Positions 1-12,400 of a DNA stretch of 64,000 nucleotides are shown here, one piece after another; within the stretch, counting starts at the first letter, position 1, and every line of letters starts with the position of its first letter. The position numbers and the translations under genes are program-made. Where the stretch lies: assembly GCA_019802505.1 (NCBI GenBank), contig JAFMOC010000007.1:10674001-10738000 (forward strand), read 5' to 3'. This stretch comes from Corydoras sp. C115. Its lineage: Eukaryota; Chordata; Actinopteri; Siluriformes; Callichthyidae. The notes below the pieces were generated by a model. The model was not told the origin of the DNA, did no database searches, and saw only the letters and a program-made list of their open reading frames with translations.

Positions 1-1722
1 TTTTTTTTTACAAAATAAAGGTTTCATGTGAAAATATTTGTTGTTTTGTAAAACACTGTTCTAGTGGCATGGTGTGAAAATCAAGTGTTCATACATTGTT
101 CTGTTATTGTGATCTCTAGTGTTCTCTCACACATTTTGCAAGAAAATTGCATAAAGCAAATAAAATTCAATATTTTTATAGAATAAATAATTATGGCTGC
201 TATGCTATGGTTGCCATATAGGGTAACGTGGTTACTTCCAAGAAATAAAATCATGGACTCAATGCTTAGGAAAGCAAATTGGGAACTATCTATGTGTAGT
301 TACAAATACATAGTAAGTAATAGATGTGAGTAAATAAGTAAATATATACTTGAGTAAATATATATATATATATAATTTTTATTTTTTTTTTTAATGCTTT
401 AAAATAACTTCATGCAGCTGCACCTTATATGAAAGGAGGAGACAGGAGCAAACATTTTTGTTGTTGTTATCCCATTGCTTAAAATTATGTTTTACTTTAA
501 TTGAAAGTGAGGCTGAAATGTAATTAAGGAAGGGCTGTGTCATCTAGGTGCAGCTCATTATTAAGCCCATAAAGACACAACAAAAGAGTAATTTGAATCA
601 TGAAATAAATTTTTGTTAAACAGCCTTGGCCAAATCACACTTTTTGACATTTTCAGCTGTGACATGGTAAAGATGTAAAACAACCTCAAAGCAGGACTGA
701 ATCACCCCTTTGTTTTACAGTTAGCAACATTTGTTGTTCTCATGAAAATACAGATTCCTTTTTTTGCTCTAAATGCAACACTGCTGATTGTGATCCATAG
801 AGTTTTGATTTGATTTAATCAGCCCACACCACTTGATTCCAATTTTTTTAAACAATTAAATGTGTTGTATGATTTATTAACTGTGAATAAGGTTTCATAT
901 TTATCACTCTTCATGAACATTGAAGTCCTTAAAGAGTCAAAGAATTTGTAACGTTTGAAATTAGATGGCAGTTCACCCTTCCTCTGGGTGATATGCCTCA
1001 GTTCTGTTGAGCTATTTAAAACCTGGGATTTTGTAATTAATAAAAGCCTTTTCATTACTCATTTAGGACAAAAAAAATGGCAAAAATATTGTTTTCTGTT
1101 ATATTAATTACATTGTTTAATACATTTTATTTAAAAAAAAAAAAGATTAAATGTGTCCTTTGTTCAAGGGTATTGTTTATTTTTTTATATTTTAAAAGAA
1201 AAGGTTGGATGTGTATTTAACTTTCTCATTTCTAAAAAATGTTTCTGTACTTTGCCACTTTATGAACAGTCAATATTTTTATGTAGATCTTATGTGGTCA
1301 ATTTTCTTTAAATAATTTAAAGATGTTTTTCCGAATTTAAGAGGGAGGACCTAAAATAAATCTGTAAATACTAGCTAGAAATTTTAGGGATGGTGGTCCA
1401 GCGGTTAATGCAAAGCTTTTTGAGAGCAATAGCTATCAATGTTACTTAAAGACTGAACTACTTTAATGTTGGCAGAATTATTTTATTTTTAAGAGGCTCA
1501 TTATCAGAAAAGTCTTACTTAGGAGGAGGATTTATTTGCGATTGTTGTCTCGGTGTGTCTTTAAGCTAAGCCACATTCAACTTTTTATATATATTTTTTG
1601 TATAGTTTACAATAAATGCATTTAAAATAATTTATGAATTCTGTGTCTCTGTTCAGCATTTAAAGGTGAAGCTTTTGCACACATGTTGTAGCCTGTACGT
1701 CAACATACTAAAGAATAATATA
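1..1722. other. AT-rich gene-free left flank
   Basis: No convincing coding exon on either strand. The stretch is AT-rich with homopolymer A/T runs and a short (TA)n near 358-374. An AATAAA at about 1609 could end a 3' UTR of a plus-strand gene outside the window, but nothing ties it to a coding region. Confidence 0.5.
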
Positions 1723-1861
1723 CAGTGGAAGATGAAATAAGAATTTGATCCCCGACTGATATTAAAGGTTTTAATACAATAAAATTAAAGAAACATCTCA
1801 ATTTTATGCCAGCTTTATTTTAACCGTGACACTTAAAATATCAAAAGAAAAACTGAAAATT

Positions 1862-2215
1862 GGGCGGCACGGTGGCTTAGTGGTTAGCACGTTTGCCTCT
1901 CAGCACTAGGGATTCCCGGTTCGAATCCCCATCTGGTTGGAATTTCCATGTTCTCCCCATGTCTGTGTGGGTTTCCTCCAGGTTCTCCGGTTTCCTCCCA
2001 CAGTCCAAAACATGGATCAAGTCAATTGAATTCTCAAAATTGCCCCATATAGAGTGTGTTTGTGTGAGTGAGTGTGTGCCCAGCGATGGATTGGCGCCCT
2101 GTCCTGGGTCTATCTGCCCAGCGCCCGAGACGTTCTCCCCTGGATGGGCATGGGGAACCCCACCGCGACCCTAATAGAGGATTAAGCGGGAGATAATGAA
2201 TGAATGAATGAATGA
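1862..2215 (+). repeat. V-SINE copy, full length
   Basis: Starts GGGCGGCACGGTGGCTTAG, with a tRNA-like A box (TGGCTTAGTGGTTAGCACG) and B box (GGTTCGAATCC). A V-type central domain follows (GTTTCCTCC...CTCCGGTTTCCTCCCACAG), and the tail is (TGAA)n. The copy lies inside the Tc1 relic. This is the family description for all V-SINE entries below. Confidence 0.85.
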
Positions 2216-3076
2216 AGTAAGTATTTGACCCTCTAGTAAAACATCATTTAATACTTGGTGGCAAAACCCTTTGTTGGCAAGCACAGCAGCCAAACACTTC
2301 AGTCATTTTGGCCCACTTATCTCATCATCTCCAAATCCTTAAGGATTTTAGGTATGCATTTGGAAATGTGAAGCTTTAGTTCTCTCCATAGATTTTCAAT
2401 GGGAATGAGGTCAGGAGACTCGCTAGGCCATTCCATGACCTTGCTATGCTTCTTATGGGAGCACTCCTTTGTTACCTTGGCTGTATGTTTTGGGTCGTCA
2501 TGCTGGAAGACCCATCCATTACCCATTTTCAGTGCCCTTTAGGAGGCAAAAAGGTTGTCACCCAGAATTTCATGATACATGGCCCCGTTCATCTTCCCGT
2601 CGATGCGGTAAAGTTGGCCTGTGTCCTTAGAAGAAAAACACGCCCAAAACATAATACTTCCACCACCATGACAGTAATTCTATACTTCTTGCATTTATGA
2701 ATAATTGCACCAACAGTTGTCACCTTCTTATCCAGCTTCTTATTTATGACTTTGTAGCCCATGCCAGCCTTATGTAGGTCAACAATTTTGTCCCTGACAT
2801 CTTTAGACAGCTCTTTAGTCTTGCCCATGTTGTCGTGTCACTGAGTCTGTTGGCAGGTGGCCTTTTATACAGGTGACAAATTGGGACAGGCGTTCTCATG
2901 CAGGTAACAACTTCACTGAGTTTAGGGTGTGTCAGTGGTCTGTGGGAGCCAACACTAGTCATGTTTTTAGGGGATCAAATACTTATTTCCCTCAATGAAT
3001 TGCAAATTATTATTTTTATTTAAATATTATTTAATTTTCTAGATTTTCTTTTTGATATTTCATATATCACTGTCAA

Positions 3077-3436
3077 ATTCATTCATTCAACATTCATTCA
3101 TTCATTATCTTCCGCTTTATCCTACATTAGGGTCGCGGGGGGTTCCCCATGCCCATCCAGGGGAGAATGTTTCGAGCGCTTGGCAGTTACACCCAGGACA
3201 AGGCACTAATCTATCGCTGGGCACACACTCACTCACACAGACACACTCTATATGGGGCAATTTGGAGAATTCAATTGACATTGATCCATGTTTTTGGACT
3301 GTGGGAGGAAACCGGAGAACCCGGAGGAAACCCACACGGACACGGTGAGAACATGGAAACTCCACCCAGATGGGGATTCAACCGGGAATCCCTAGTGCTG
3401 AGAGGCAAACGTGCTAACCACTAAGCCACCGTGCAG
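3077..3436 (-). repeat. V-SINE copy, inverted
   Basis: Minus-oriented full-length copy running from an (ATTC)n tail to a head ending in CCACCGTGC. It is nested in the same Tc1 relic, close to its right end. Confidence 0.8.
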
Positions 3437-3685
3437 AATGTCAGAGTACAAACTTGCCAAATCAGTGGGGGATCAAATACTTATTTCCTCAACTGTAATA
3501 GAACAATCCTCACAATCCTTTCACTCACAGTGAAATATTAGAAGAATGCATGAAAACATATGGGCATTTGTAGGTTGATTTTGGAATTTTAGTTTCCACT
3601 ATTAATCTTTTAAAATCGATTCCTAATGAATATGTGCTGACATCAAAAATTGGTTAATTTTTAAAAAAAAATGTTCATCCGTAGG

Positions 3686-3989
3686 AGCGGCACGGTGACT
3701 TAGTGGTTAGCACGTTCGCCTCTCAGCGCTAGGGATTCCCGGTTCGAATCCCCATCTGGGTGGAGTTTCCATGTTCTCCCCGTGTCCGCGTGGGTTTCCT
3801 CCGGGTTCTCCGGTTTCCTCCCACAGTCCAAAAACATGAATCAAGTCAATTGAGTTCTCCAAATTGCCCCATATAGTGTGTGTGTATGTGTGCGTGTCTG
3901 TGTGAGTGTGTGCCCAGTGATGGATTGGCGCCCTCTCCTGGGTGTATCTGCCCAGCGCCCGAAACGTTCTCCCCTGGATGGGCATGGGG

Positions 3990-4029
<40 letters not shown>

Positions 4030-4080
4030 CGCGACCCTAATATAGGACAAAGCGGAAGATAATGAATGAATGAATGAATG
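3686..4080 (+). repeat. V-SINE copy with 37-nt poly(C) expansion
   Basis: Full-length plus copy flanked by the direct repeat ATGTTCATCC. The family's AACCCCACCGCGACCC stretch has become an uninterrupted C run at 3992-4028. Confidence 0.85.
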
Positions 4081-4149
4081 TTCATCCAGTTTTTTCTAGT
4101 CCTGGTGCCACTGCCTAAATAACAAATATGCAAGTGTGTGTATATTAAT

Positions 4150-4498
4150 ATTCATTCATTCATTATCTTCCACTTTATTCTATATTAGGGTCGCGGTGGG
4201 GTTCCCCATGCCCATCCAGGGGAGAATGTTTCGGGCGCTGGGCAGTTACACCCAGGACAGGGCGCCAATATATCGCTGGGCACACACTCACACACACAGA
4301 CACACTCTACATGGGGCAATTTGGAGAACTCAATTGACTTGGTCCATGTTTTTGAACTGTGGGAGGAAACCGGAGAACCCGGAGGAAACCCACGCGTACA
4401 CAGGGAGAACATGGAAACTCCACCCAGATGGGGATTCGAACCGGGAATCCCTAGCGCTGAGAGGCGAACGTGCCAACCACTAAGCCACCGTGCCGCCC
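4150..4498 (-). repeat. V-SINE copy, inverted
   Basis: Full-length minus copy, from (ATTC)n tail to CCACCGTGCCGCCC head. Imperfect flanking direct repeat of the form GTGTAT-ATTAAT. Confidence 0.8.
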
Positions 4499-4689
4499 GT
4501 GTATTAATGTATACATAGATAAGTTACATAAGTAATGTTTTGACTTTACAGTGAAAATTGAACAGCTTCACAAACTGACGAGTGTTAACAAATTACAAAC
4601 TGGTGAATGCAGTGAAAGTTCATTTTAATTGAAAGGCTATACATATTCACCTGAATGTGGCTCCACTGCATTTAAATCAAAAGCCTTCA

Positions 4690-5019
4690 TTTACAGATCT
4701 ATTTAAGGAGGCGAATCCCGTCACGCAAACGGACACGTGGAAAAACTTTCCCTACGGTCAAAGAACTAGTGTGTTTTCTGAAGTCCTTTTCGCCCGCGAT
4801 CCCAGCTCCTCCTCCAGCTCTCTCCTGCTCCCCCTTTGTACATCTGGCACGTATGTGTTTAGGGTCACACTCATTATCTGTCATTAAACGGACTTTCACT
4901 GCCTTTTCACTGCCTCGTTCTTTGGAACCGTGATGTCGAGTCTAAAGCATTTCTGTGGAAGCGGGTTAAACTAAAGGAAAAACAGCGAACTGAGGAAACT
5001 GAAAGAAACTACGCCTAAG
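4690..5019 (+). promoter_or_regulatory. LOXL3: Probable LOXL3 promoter and 5' UTR exon
   Basis: This is a repeat-free, less AT-rich island between two SINE clusters. It ends in a good donor, CCTAAG|GTAGGA, at 5019/5020. The first LOXL3 coding exon begins at 7394 with an acceptor eight bases before its ATG, so a separate upstream non-coding exon is required. This is the best candidate. The transcription start is not visible. Confidence 0.4.
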
Positions 5020-5628
5020 GTAGGACACGTAGTGGGTTATCAGTTGGAATCTCCTGATTCTTTCACATCGTTAGTTCAACTGGAGCATAAATAACGAATA
5101 ACGGTTTGTTATTAGTGTACATTGATATGAGCAACGAGACTGGACGACACGTAGACCTCAAGATGAATGTTTCCTTTCACCTTTATGTAACTGTTTTTCT
5201 TTATATGATTGCTGAATCCAGTAGCTTATTTCTAACATGATAATAACGCATTCTAACATTATGCTATGTCTAACATAAGAGGACGCAGGATATATTATTT
5301 TATTTAACGTGGTTTTGATCCTATGTAGCTTAGATGATGATACAATTCTGTTGTCCAAGACTCTTTGATTATTATTTAATTATATTAATTATTTTAATAC
5401 CTGTTTGTAACAGTTACAGGATTGTTACAGTTATAATGCTGTTTTGCTGTCTTCATAACAATCAGGATGATTATTTGCCCTGCATTTAAGTTAAAGCATG
5501 ATAGCAATATCTTAAGCAATAAGTACAATAAGTAATACAATATCTTATCTGATATGTATCTGTGCTTTTAGGCAGTCACTATATCTGAGCAACAAAAGTA
5601 CAAAGATGTACAATTTTGTGAAAGAGAT

Positions 5629-5630
<2 letters not shown>

Positions 5631-5714
<84 letters not shown>

Positions 5715-5740
5715 ATTACGTGTATGCATTTGTACATTAC

Positions 5741-5787
<47 letters not shown>
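5631..5787. repeat. Compound microsatellite (AC)n(AT)n(AG)n ... (TTA)n
   Basis: Three adjoining dinucleotide tracts at 5631-5710, then a trinucleotide TTA tract at about 5742-5787. Confidence 0.95.
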
Positions 5788-5789
<2 letters not shown>

Positions 5790-5810
5790 TTTGATGTTAT
5801 GCTAAACAAA

Positions 5811-5972
5811 GTTTGGAGAATTTAAATGACCTTGATCCATGTTTTTGGACTGTGGGAGGAAACCGGAGAACCCCAAGGGAACCCACGCGGATCACGGGGA
5901 GAACATGGAAACTCCACCCAGGAATCCCTAGCGCTGAGAGGCGAACGTGCTAACCACTAAGCCACCATGCCC
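5811..5972 (-). repeat. V-SINE fragment (head and central domain)
   Basis: Minus fragment lacking the 3' half and lacking the B-box segment (the GGTTCGAATCCCC part is deleted). It ends at the tRNA-like head followed by CTGTATTTGAAATT, which forms an inverted repeat with the flank of the copy at 6322. Confidence 0.8.
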
Positions 5973-5983
5973 TGTATTTGAAA

Positions 5984-6275
5984 TTCATTCATTCATTCAT
6001 TATCTCCCGCTTTATCCTTCATTAGGGTCGCGGTGGGGTTCTCCATGCCCATCCAGGGGAGAACGTCTCGGGCGCTGGGCAGATAGACCCAGGAAAGGGC
6101 ACCAATCCATCGCTGGGCACACACTCACTTACACAGACACACTCTATATGGGGCAATTTTGAGAATTCAATTGACTTGATCCATGTTTTTGGACTGTGGG
6201 AGGAAACCGGAGAACCCGGAGGAAACCCACGCAGACAGGGGGAGAACCGGGAATCCCTAGTGCTGAGAGGCGAGT
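5984..6275 (-). repeat. V-SINE copy, head-truncated
   Basis: Minus copy with an intact (ATTC)n tail. It has a small deletion before GGGAATCCC and lacks the A-box end. It forms the spacer between two inverted neighbours. Confidence 0.8.
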
Positions 6276-6321
6276 TAATTAAATTAGTTATTAAAAGTTT
6301 AATATACAATTTCAAATACAG

Positions 6322-6671
6322 GGCACGGTGGCTTAGTGGTTAGCACGTTCGCCTCTCAGCACTAGGGATTCCCGGTTCGAATCCCCATCTGGGTCGAGTT
6401 TCCATGTTCTCCCCGTGTCTACGTGGGTTTCCTCCGGGTTCTCCGGTTTCCTCCCACAGTCCAAAAACATGGATCAAGTCAATTGAATTCTCAAAATTGC
6501 CCCATCTAGAGTGTGTCTGTGTGAGTGAGTGTGTGCCCAGCGATGGATTGGCGTCCTGTCCTGGGTCTATCTGCCCAGCGCCCGAGACGTTCTCCCCTGG
6601 ATGGGCATGGGGAACCCCACCGCAACCCTAGTAGAGGATAAAGCGGGAGATAATGAATGAATGAATGAATT
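6322..6671 (+). repeat. V-SINE copy
   Basis: Plus copy with both box motifs, preceded by AATTTCAAATACAGGG, the reverse complement of the flank at 5970-5985. Confidence 0.85.
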
Positions 6672-7401
6672 TAATTAACTAATTTCACTGAACTCATGAG
6701 GTTGCCACTTTCTAGTTTTTGATATAGTTTCTTTACTGAATTTGTATTTATTGCTCTCTTCACTGCAATCTTTTATTGCAGTCTTCTTTGGATTTTTTCT
6801 CCTACCTTGAAATATTTCCAAACAGTAGTGCGAATTTCCGTCTTACATCAATTCCTTTATAAAATGCCATCACAGATCAGTTGAATTTGAAATGAATTGC
6901 CAAAACACATGCTAGTCATATGTTTAAAGCAAAGACAGACTGATTACGAGCTTGGCTGATTTTGATTATGCATATCAAGGACATCTGTTAGTTTGTATAG
7001 TCACTGGTAAGAGAGGATTTCTGATGGCCAGTAGTAGAACTTTGGTAATTTGAGTAATGTTATTACCGGACAGCCTCAGACATACCAGAGGTCACACAAA
7101 GGACTTAAAATCTTCATATGCTTGATGAAAATGAGGCACCAGTTAAATGTTTAATCTGACACATGTTTTTAAAGAATGTTTTTTTTACAGTAATGAACAC
7201 ACATATACTGTACACACAATATGTTTATTTAGACCCACTGCTCTATTTACTTTTCGAAACTTTAGACAGCTGGTTCACATGAGGCCTACATACACAAAAA
7301 TGCACAGATTGAAAGAAAAGGAGAGGTATGCCTAGAATCTGTCACTGCCCAGCATTCCAAAAGAGTTTTCCCCCTTCTGTTTCTTTTTTGCAGACTTTGA
7401 T

Positions 7402-9400
7402 ATGGAGCACATTCAGTGGTGGAAACACCTAGTCATCATCTGTCTGGGTTTTTGGCTTCCATCGTTCCATGCTCAGACAACACCTTCCATGCGTTCTAAT
7501 TCCACTCCAGCTTCCAGTTCACCTCAGACTTTGAGCTTTCGTCTTGCTGGCCACCCACGGAAACACAATGAGGGCCGAATTGAAGTATTTTATAAGGGAG
7601 AATGGGGAACTATCTGTGATGATGACTTCTCATTAGCCAATGCCAACGTACTCTGTCGCCATCTTGGTTTTGTCTCTGCCACAGGATGGGCACATAGTGC
7701 CAAATATGGCAAAGGCACAGGTTTGTTTTACTATTCTTGCTCTTTTATACATAGTAATCTTACTGTTTATATTTTATGTAATTGATATGTACATATTTAC
7801 AATTTAGGAAAGATCTGGTTAGATAATGTGCAATGCAGTGGCAGCGAGAGGAGTATATCTGTGTGTAAGTCACGTGGCTGGGGTAATAGTGACTGTACTC
7901 ATGATGAGGATGCTGGGGTAATCTGTAAAGATGAGAGACTGCCAGGATTTGTGGACTCCAACATTATAGAGGTATTTAAAGCAAGCTATCTGTTAAGGCT
8001 TATCCTCAGGAATGTTCAGATCTAATGTATGTGTTATTTTCAAGAAATGTTATGTATGTGCTAACTTCCATTCCCTCATGCTGTCCAAACAGGAACTGAG
8101 ATTTGAAAAGACAGCATTATGTGTACACTAACTAAACTATGCATACCTGTTGTTTTTAAAAGAGCAGTTTCCTGACATACATGTTGGACCTTTTCGAATT
8201 AATAAGAAGTAAAATCTAATCTACGGCCAAGGACCTGGTTCTGCCATATTTCAAGCTGAAATTTGTTACTGGCAGTTTCCTGAAAATATTTAATGAAAGT
8301 TAAGCTTAAAATAAGGAAGATTCTACAGATTATGTTTACACTTGACTGCTGGTTGAATCTCTTACAGGTACAGGTAGATGAGAGGAATGTGGAGGAGGTG
8401 CGTCTCCGGTCAGTGGTACCCAGCAAACGGCTCCCCTTATTGGAGGGAGTTGTGGAGGTGAAGTATAAAGATGGCTGGGCTCAAATCTGTGATAATGGTT
8501 GGACACCTAAAAACTCGCGTGTCGTCTGTGGCATGATGGGATTTCCTCATGAGAGGAAGGTCAACAAGAACTTCTACAAGTGAGTGTAAAGAAATATCAT
8601 TTGTTACATTGTGTTTTACCAACTTTAACTTTAATTTAAGGGCAAGTTAAGACACATTTAGCACCATTCTCTGCTCATAGAAAAAATCATATTGTTGTTA
8701 AAGGAATGAAAACAAAGCCATGATCACACCAAATGTGAAATTTCTTCACTCCATGTTTATCACAAAAGTTTACTGTTTACCTGAGCTGATACTGAACTGA
8801 GCTAATAAGCATATATAATCACTTCACTTAAGCAGTTTGTCATTTTCCATTGATCATGATTCATTGACAGAGTCTATGGTCGCACTTTACTCTTACCTTA
8901 ATTAAAAGCCATGCTGAATGCTCGTACCAGGCAAAATGTAGTTCGAGCTCAACTTATTTTAACTCACATAAACATGCTCCTCTTTAAGGGAGTAAAACTG
9001 GCTTGTGTCAATTTATTACCAGGGTAATGTGAGTGAGTATGTATTATACAGTTACATTTACATTTAGTCATTTAGCAGACGTTTTTATCCAAAGCCACTT
9101 ACTAATGAGAAAATCACTATATGTATATACTATATATATATGTGTGTGTGTGTGTGTGCGCATGCTTATATATCCGGTTTCCTCCCACAGTGCAAAAGTA
9201 TGGATCAAGGTCAATTGAATTCTCCAAATTGCCCCATATTGAGTGTGTTTGTGTGAGTGAGTGAATGTACCCAGTGATAGATTGGTGTCCTGTCCTGGGT
9301 GTATCTGCCGAGCGCCCGAAACGTTCTCCCATGGATGGGCATGGGGAACCCCACCGTGACCCTAGTAGAGGATAAAGCAGAAGATAATGGATGAATGGAT

Positions 9401-9475
<75 letters not shown>

Positions 9476-12400
9476 GGGTGAGCTGCAATATTCGCTGATT
9501 CGACGATTTGATTCGAAGAACCGTAGTCGACTATGAACCTCATAGTCGAATGTACCATTTTGACCACATTGGGGTGCCCATGGCTGCTGCTAAGCATTAG
9601 TTTTTACATGAAATGTCTTTGTTTTCATTATATATATATAGCCTTTTGTCAAATAAAATCATCCTAATTTCTGTTAATATTTTTTTAAATGATGTGTGCG
9701 CTTTAACAATAGGCTACACATTAATAAAGCTCCCCCTGCAGTTAGTTGCACATTCCAAATGTAAGTAAAATATAAAAAAATATATATTTTTTTTAAAAAC
9801 CACGCTTATAGCGCCATCTTGTGGTGAAATTTTAACTGATTCGACTATCAGTCGACTATAGGGAAAATCTGACGAATCAGATTCGACTATGAAAATCCTT
9901 AGTTGAAGACACCCCTAATATATATATATACAGTATATATAAAGTCACTACTGTTAGTAAGCCATCATTATAACTAATAAATTTACATGAATCTAACTTT
10001 ACGATTGATAAAGATGAAATCATTCTGGTATACATCTAGTACAACAGGTCATACTGAAGTGTTTTTTTTTTTAGCATATATCATATTTCTAGTTACAGCT
10101 CATGGTAATGAGTGTGCCTCTTTACAGCATGTCATATTTCTGTGTATAAAGTAATAATTTATACATTAAAAATATGTCTAAACTTGATGAAGTCCTGACC
10201 TTATTTACAATCACCACTTTGTAATGGATTGGTGATTCTTGATGATGATATAACAACATCAGTTCCCAACTTTACCTACATACCTGTGACTAAATGGTGG
10301 TGAATATCTGCAGTTATTGTTTGTCTTTCTTGTTTTGGTAATCTACATTCTGTTACAAATAAGATGACTTTTAAAAAATACTTTTAAGTGTTGTTGGTTG
10401 ATGGTAGCAGTTGCTCCTGAGCTCTGGTGTGTGTAAAGTAGTTTAAAATGTGTTGTAAGAACAGTGCTGTAAAAGTGATACTATTATCAGTTTCTGATTG
10501 TTTGTGTACATATATGTCATTCATGTGTATGTGAACATGTACAAGTGTGTCTATCTTTATCTATCTAAGTATATTTCTGCTGTCATATGTGTTATGTCCT
10601 CCTTATGTCTTTATCTTCTGCAGGCATCTCAAAAAGAGATCCACTGTGCCAAAAGGCAAAGTTAGAGTAAAAGCAGACAGGTATACTCTAAGGGAAGAAA
10701 CCCAGTAGTGCTCTTCCCTTAGTGTTTATCGTGTATAGACATCTCTGCTAACACTCAACTGGCTCTGATTCTGACATTTCTGTATAGTATTTAATTATCT
10801 GCTTAATATCTGCTTAATAAACATACAGTATGTCTTATCTATCTAACTTTAGGAATTTTTGAACATTGATGTTCAAAAATTTAAAAAATGTTAATCAGTT
10901 GCAGTGTAAACTGATTCACACCTCTGACTTTTGGTCAGAGAATTAGGTGTTTTTAGCAAACTAGGGAATAGTATTGCTGCTAAACAAATGTGCTCTGAGT
11001 GACTGGATCACCCTTATACTTGGTGCCATTCACTTGTATCTGATCATTTAGGATGGTTGTTAACACTAAGTGAAGTACACTTCTGTGCAAGGAGCAAAAA
11101 CAATGAAAAATCGTGTTACACGATGTTACAAGTTACAAACTACTTTGCATTTTTATCTGCAGTTCTTTGCTTTCTTTTTATTGCCTCTGTAAATTATCAA
11201 TTGGTTTTACTTTGTTCATACATATTGCAGTGTTTTATTTCCTTCCATTTTCTTCAGCTTTTGTCATTCTTTAAAACAGATAGCTCTGATTTCTTGCAGA
11301 ATCTCTTTGTGTAGTAAATTATGCAACGGCTGGCTAGCGACTGGCTTTTAAGTGCTGCTATTTCACATTAGGAAGGTCCTGGGATCAATTCCCAGATCAG
11401 ACAGGGAAAGGGCCTTTCTATGTAGAGTTTGCATGTCCTTCTCATGACTGTTTGGATTTTCTCTTGGAAATTACTAAATTGTAAATAAACTATTTATGAC
11501 TATATTTCTGTCGGCTTCTGTCATAGTCATCGATTATGTTCAGAAATTAAACTCCTAAATAAACAAAACCTCCGCTATTGCATGTTCTGCAGTGTTTCTC
11601 ATTTGTAATAGTTTTGTCATTTTTACCTTGTTTTTCTTTGCATGAATTGTATGTGTGCTTACATATGCATGCTGGATTGATTATAAAAATGAACAGGTTT
11701 TTTTTTTCACACTTAACAGAGTTTGCTTTTCAGACAGGAATCCAAAGCTAAAGCTTTCACTAAAGCTAGCTCTAAACCTAAACCTGTCAACACAGCCGTG
11801 GCTAAAAGGTAACCGTGGTAGATATTGAGGGATCAGACTGTAATCAGATATGTCCAGCATCTAAAGTACTGTTTTTATTTCTGTATACATGTATTTCTCA
11901 TATAGTTTTGTCAAAACAGAGTTGTATTTAGAGAAAATAATAAAACAAAACAAAAAGAAAAACATTATTATTATAACATCTTTTTACTATAAAAATGTGT
12001 GAAAATATATATACCAACTGCTTTGGTGTCTGTTTAAACTGGGCCACATGAACTAAGTACCCTGCTCTGTATTTTACTTTGCCCATCTGTCTTGAACCTC
12101 TGTTCTAGGCTGTATGCAGAGCGACAGAAGAATTACTATCTGGTTCACTCTGTAGCATGTTTGGGAACTGAGGTGCATCTGGCTGCATGTCCTTTAGAGT
12201 TTAACCAGGTCAATGACACGGCGCATTGTCCTAACGGGATGCCAGCTGTTGTCAGCTGTGTGCCTGGACCTGATTATGCCCAGAGCCGTGGCATGAAAAA
12301 AAAACTCAAGTCCTCGGTAACATATATGTGTGTATATGGTAATCTCTCTTTCTATACTTTGAAATGGCAATCACAGTAATATATATGTATATATATACAC

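Larger units (their letters stand above)
1723..3495 (-). mobile_element. Degenerate Tc1-like transposon with nested SINEs
   Basis: Both ends sit next to TA and carry related inverted termini built around GGAAATAAG(T/A)ATTTGATCCCC. The interior reads on the minus strand as broken Tc1 transposase: an N-terminal helix-turn-helix part at about 2589-2828 and a C-terminal part at 2317-2526. The C-terminal part keeps the DDPKHT and SPDLIPIENLW blocks around the second Asp and the Glu of the DDE triad. The middle of the transposase is missing. Two SINEs (1862-2215 and 3077-3436) are inserted, so the element is older than they are. Confidence 0.8.

Noticed and set aside
1872..1935. tRNA-like A and B boxes suggesting tRNA genes
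   Set aside because: They belong to the SINE heads; no complete cloverleaf with acceptor stem is formed, and each is followed by SINE body.
1893..2174. A recurring 65-95 residue open frame (…PSGWSFHVLP…, …HAHPGENVSG…) on both strands at many places
   Set aside because: Every occurrence lies inside a V-SINE copy; the frame comes from the conserved SINE sequence, not from a protein family.
5579..5809. Frame with poly-Ile and Ser-Leu repeats
   Set aside because: Pure translation of the compound microsatellite.
9117..9488. 123-residue minus-strand frame with Tyr-Ile repeats
   Set aside because: It is made of an (AT)n microsatellite plus a SINE fragment.
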